Virus record (IMG/VR): IMGVR_UViG_3300025423_000009
Coordinates: 1 to 64,000 of that record
Reading direction: 5' to 3' (one strand)
DNA: 64,000 bases
Source: a virus
In this document: piece after piece, positions 62,970-64,000 of the stretch
Position numbering within the stretch: the stretch's first letter is position 1
How the letters are laid out: the number at the start of each line of letters is the position of its first letter
Translations under genes and position numbers: made by a program
Notes under the pieces: generated by a model
Databases searched by the model: none
What the model was told of the DNA's origin: nothing
Seen by the model: the letters and a program-made list of their open reading frames with translations, nothing else

Positions 62970-63920
62970 TTATCTAGACGCTCCACGAAGTGCAAAGGAA
63001 ATGGCTCGCGCGGCCTCGGTCTCCATGCCTCGATTCTTATACCACGATCCGGTATCTCGATCGAGCTCACGACATAGATCGGCGATCTCTCTTGCCGTGA
63101 TTGGATATCCGCGACGAATCGCCGTGGCGGCAATCGAGGACATGACCTGATACATCTTCAAGTACCAGCCGGTCGACGAGATCGATCGATACTGATTGAT
63201 GAGCTCGCGCTTTACGAACGGACAGTTACGGTATGATGTCCACGAATACTTATGACCATTGGTCAATTGACTTCTCTGATGCTTCTCGATGGCCTTCTGC
63301 ACGTGTTCTGGCAGATTGTCGAGGATTCCAGTGGAATGCTTCTCGACATATGGCCATCGGCTCATGAGTTCATATGGATTCAAAGCCGGACCCTTATTCG
63401 AGAAGATGAAGTTGTACGCGTTTGGATACTGAGCCGGAACATAGTACATGCGACTGAGATCCTTGGTCTGCGGATCGGCCAGGGACTTAAACTCCTTGTT
63501 CAGCGCATACCAGAAGTGCCTGATCTTATCGGCCGAAATCGCACAAGTTAACTCGAGGACGACTCGAAACTTCGGATGCTCCTTCTTCGAAGAGGCCGAC
63601 GAGTAGATCACGGAGCGATAGAGCGAAAACGCTTTCACGGCATCGTCATAGCCACCGACTGGATACTCATCGACGTCGATGGCCGCCCATTTGGCCCAGC
63701 AGTCGACGTTGGCGTTAGATCTAGTGGTACCTGGCTTGAAGATCGCCGGAGTGATCAGAGGAGACGCATCCTTGCAGAATCTTTCTTCCTTCTTGGGCTT
63801 GTATCCGGGGACTCTGGACAGCTCATATAAAAGCGACTCAAGCTCGTCAAAGGAATCGAATTCCATTCGACGATGAGTCTTGTTATCGAAGATCGACTTG
63901 AATATAGTCAAAGCTATCAT
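62970..63920 (-). CDS. Primase-polymerase-like protein (AEP-type)
   Basis: 316 residues. WAAIDVDEYPVGGYDDAVKA provides the D-x-D metal motif, SVIYSSASSKKEHPKFRVVL the S-x-H-like second motif, and LSRMYYVPAQYPNAYNFIF a conserved end of the catalytic core seen in phage primases of the archaeo-eukaryotic type. The C-terminal part (residues 230-316) is helical, with REIADLCRELD and EAARAISFAL, like a PriCT domain. It may prime replication or take part in repair. T4 gp61 is unrelated. An early promoter lies just upstream. Confidence 0.6.
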   Translation of the reverse strand: MIALTIFKSIFDNKTHRRMEFDSFDELESLLYELSRVPGYKPKKEERFCKDASPLITPAIFKPGTTRSNANVDCWAKWAAIDVDEYPVGGYDDAVKAFSLYRSVIYSSASSKKEHPKFRVVLELTCAISADKIRHFWYALNKEFKSLADPQTKDLSRMYYVPAQYPNAYNFIFSNKGPALNPYELMSRWPYVEKHSTGILDNLPEHVQKAIEKHQRSQLTNGHKYSWTSYRNCPFVKRELINQYRSISSTGWYLKMYQVMSSIAATAIRRGYPITAREIADLCRELDRDTGSWYKNRGMETEAARAISFALRGASR

Positions 63921-63934
63921 GATGAAGTATGAGC

Positions 63935-63963
63935 ATCATACCATGAAGCTCGGCAAACGTAAA
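63935..63963 (-). promoter_or_regulatory. Early promoter
   Basis: -35 TTTACG, 17-base spacer ending CTTCATGG, -10 TATGAT on the minus strand, 14 bases before the primase-like start. Confidence 0.6.
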
Positions 63964-64000
63964 CGTTTATTTTTCGTATGCCTTCGAAATGATTCCATGA

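Overview
The window is a piece of a large T4-type myovirus genome (moderate GC, rich in GATC and TCGA words). Hallmark T4 genes are recognisable: baseplate gp27-like (partial), gp53, gp48, the gp54/gp19 fold, gp26/51, head-completion gp4, gp32, gp59, gp33, DNA ligase, NrdA/NrdB, UvsX, a gp40-like gene, gp41 and a gp42-type dCMP hydroxymethylase. gp32 lacks the T4 zinc ligands, as I recall for cyanophage relatives. The host cannot be fixed from the sequence; a Gram-negative bacterium is likely because of the signal peptide protein and the glycan genes. Most genes lie on the minus strand. Sigma70-like promoters (TTTACA/TGTACA, 16-17 bp, TAnnAT) precede early blocks, and T4 late promoters (TATAAATA) precede structural and internal-protein genes.

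Layout. 1-7163: baseplate and tail genes, with a classic -1 slippery site linking gp26 to a gp51-like frame just before a repeat-rich tape-measure candidate. 7.2-13 kb: replication genes (gp32, gp59, gp33, ligase) and small unknowns. 13-23 kb: small accessory genes, zinc-binding miniproteins, a ClpP-like protease, a PD-(D/E)XK nuclease, tRNA-Thr and a tRNA-Leu-like remnant. 23.4-26.7 kb: nrdA and nrdB with an HNH homing endonuclease between them. 26.7-38.7 kb and 42-43.7 kb: a late block in which at least nine proteins start with a T4-like capsid-targeting peptide ending in a prohead-protease site. Several of these are enzymes (2H phosphoesterase, HxGH nucleotidyltransferase, ligase-like nucleotidyltransferase, AAA+ ATPase). 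39-41 kb: exonuclease, tRNA-Gly and small early genes. 43.7-47.2 kb: a secreted protein, an R67/DfrB-like DHFR, gp41, a gp40-like gene and UvsX. 47.3-55.3 kb: a probable cytosine hypermodification cluster (dCMP hydroxymethylase, dCMP deaminase, Nmad1-like, PLP enzyme, two candidate hypermodification proteins, SGNH-like hydrolase, C5-methyltransferase-like). 55.3-57.4 kb: tRNA-Glu, tRNA-Met/Ile2, tRNA-Asp and small zinc proteins. 57.4-63 kb: a glycan operon (UDP-galactopyranose mutase, methyltransferase, five glycosyltransferases including two fucosyltransferase types). 63-63.9 kb: a primase-like gene.

The strongest unexplained signal is a small RNA stem-loop placed at the predicted 5' end of the late transcript of all four homing endonuclease genes (three GIY-YIG type, one HNH type). 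The four copies share one architecture and at least six compensatory base-pair changes. The second is the set of capsid-targeted enzymes, which suggests a cargo injected with the DNA. The third is the hypermodification cluster.
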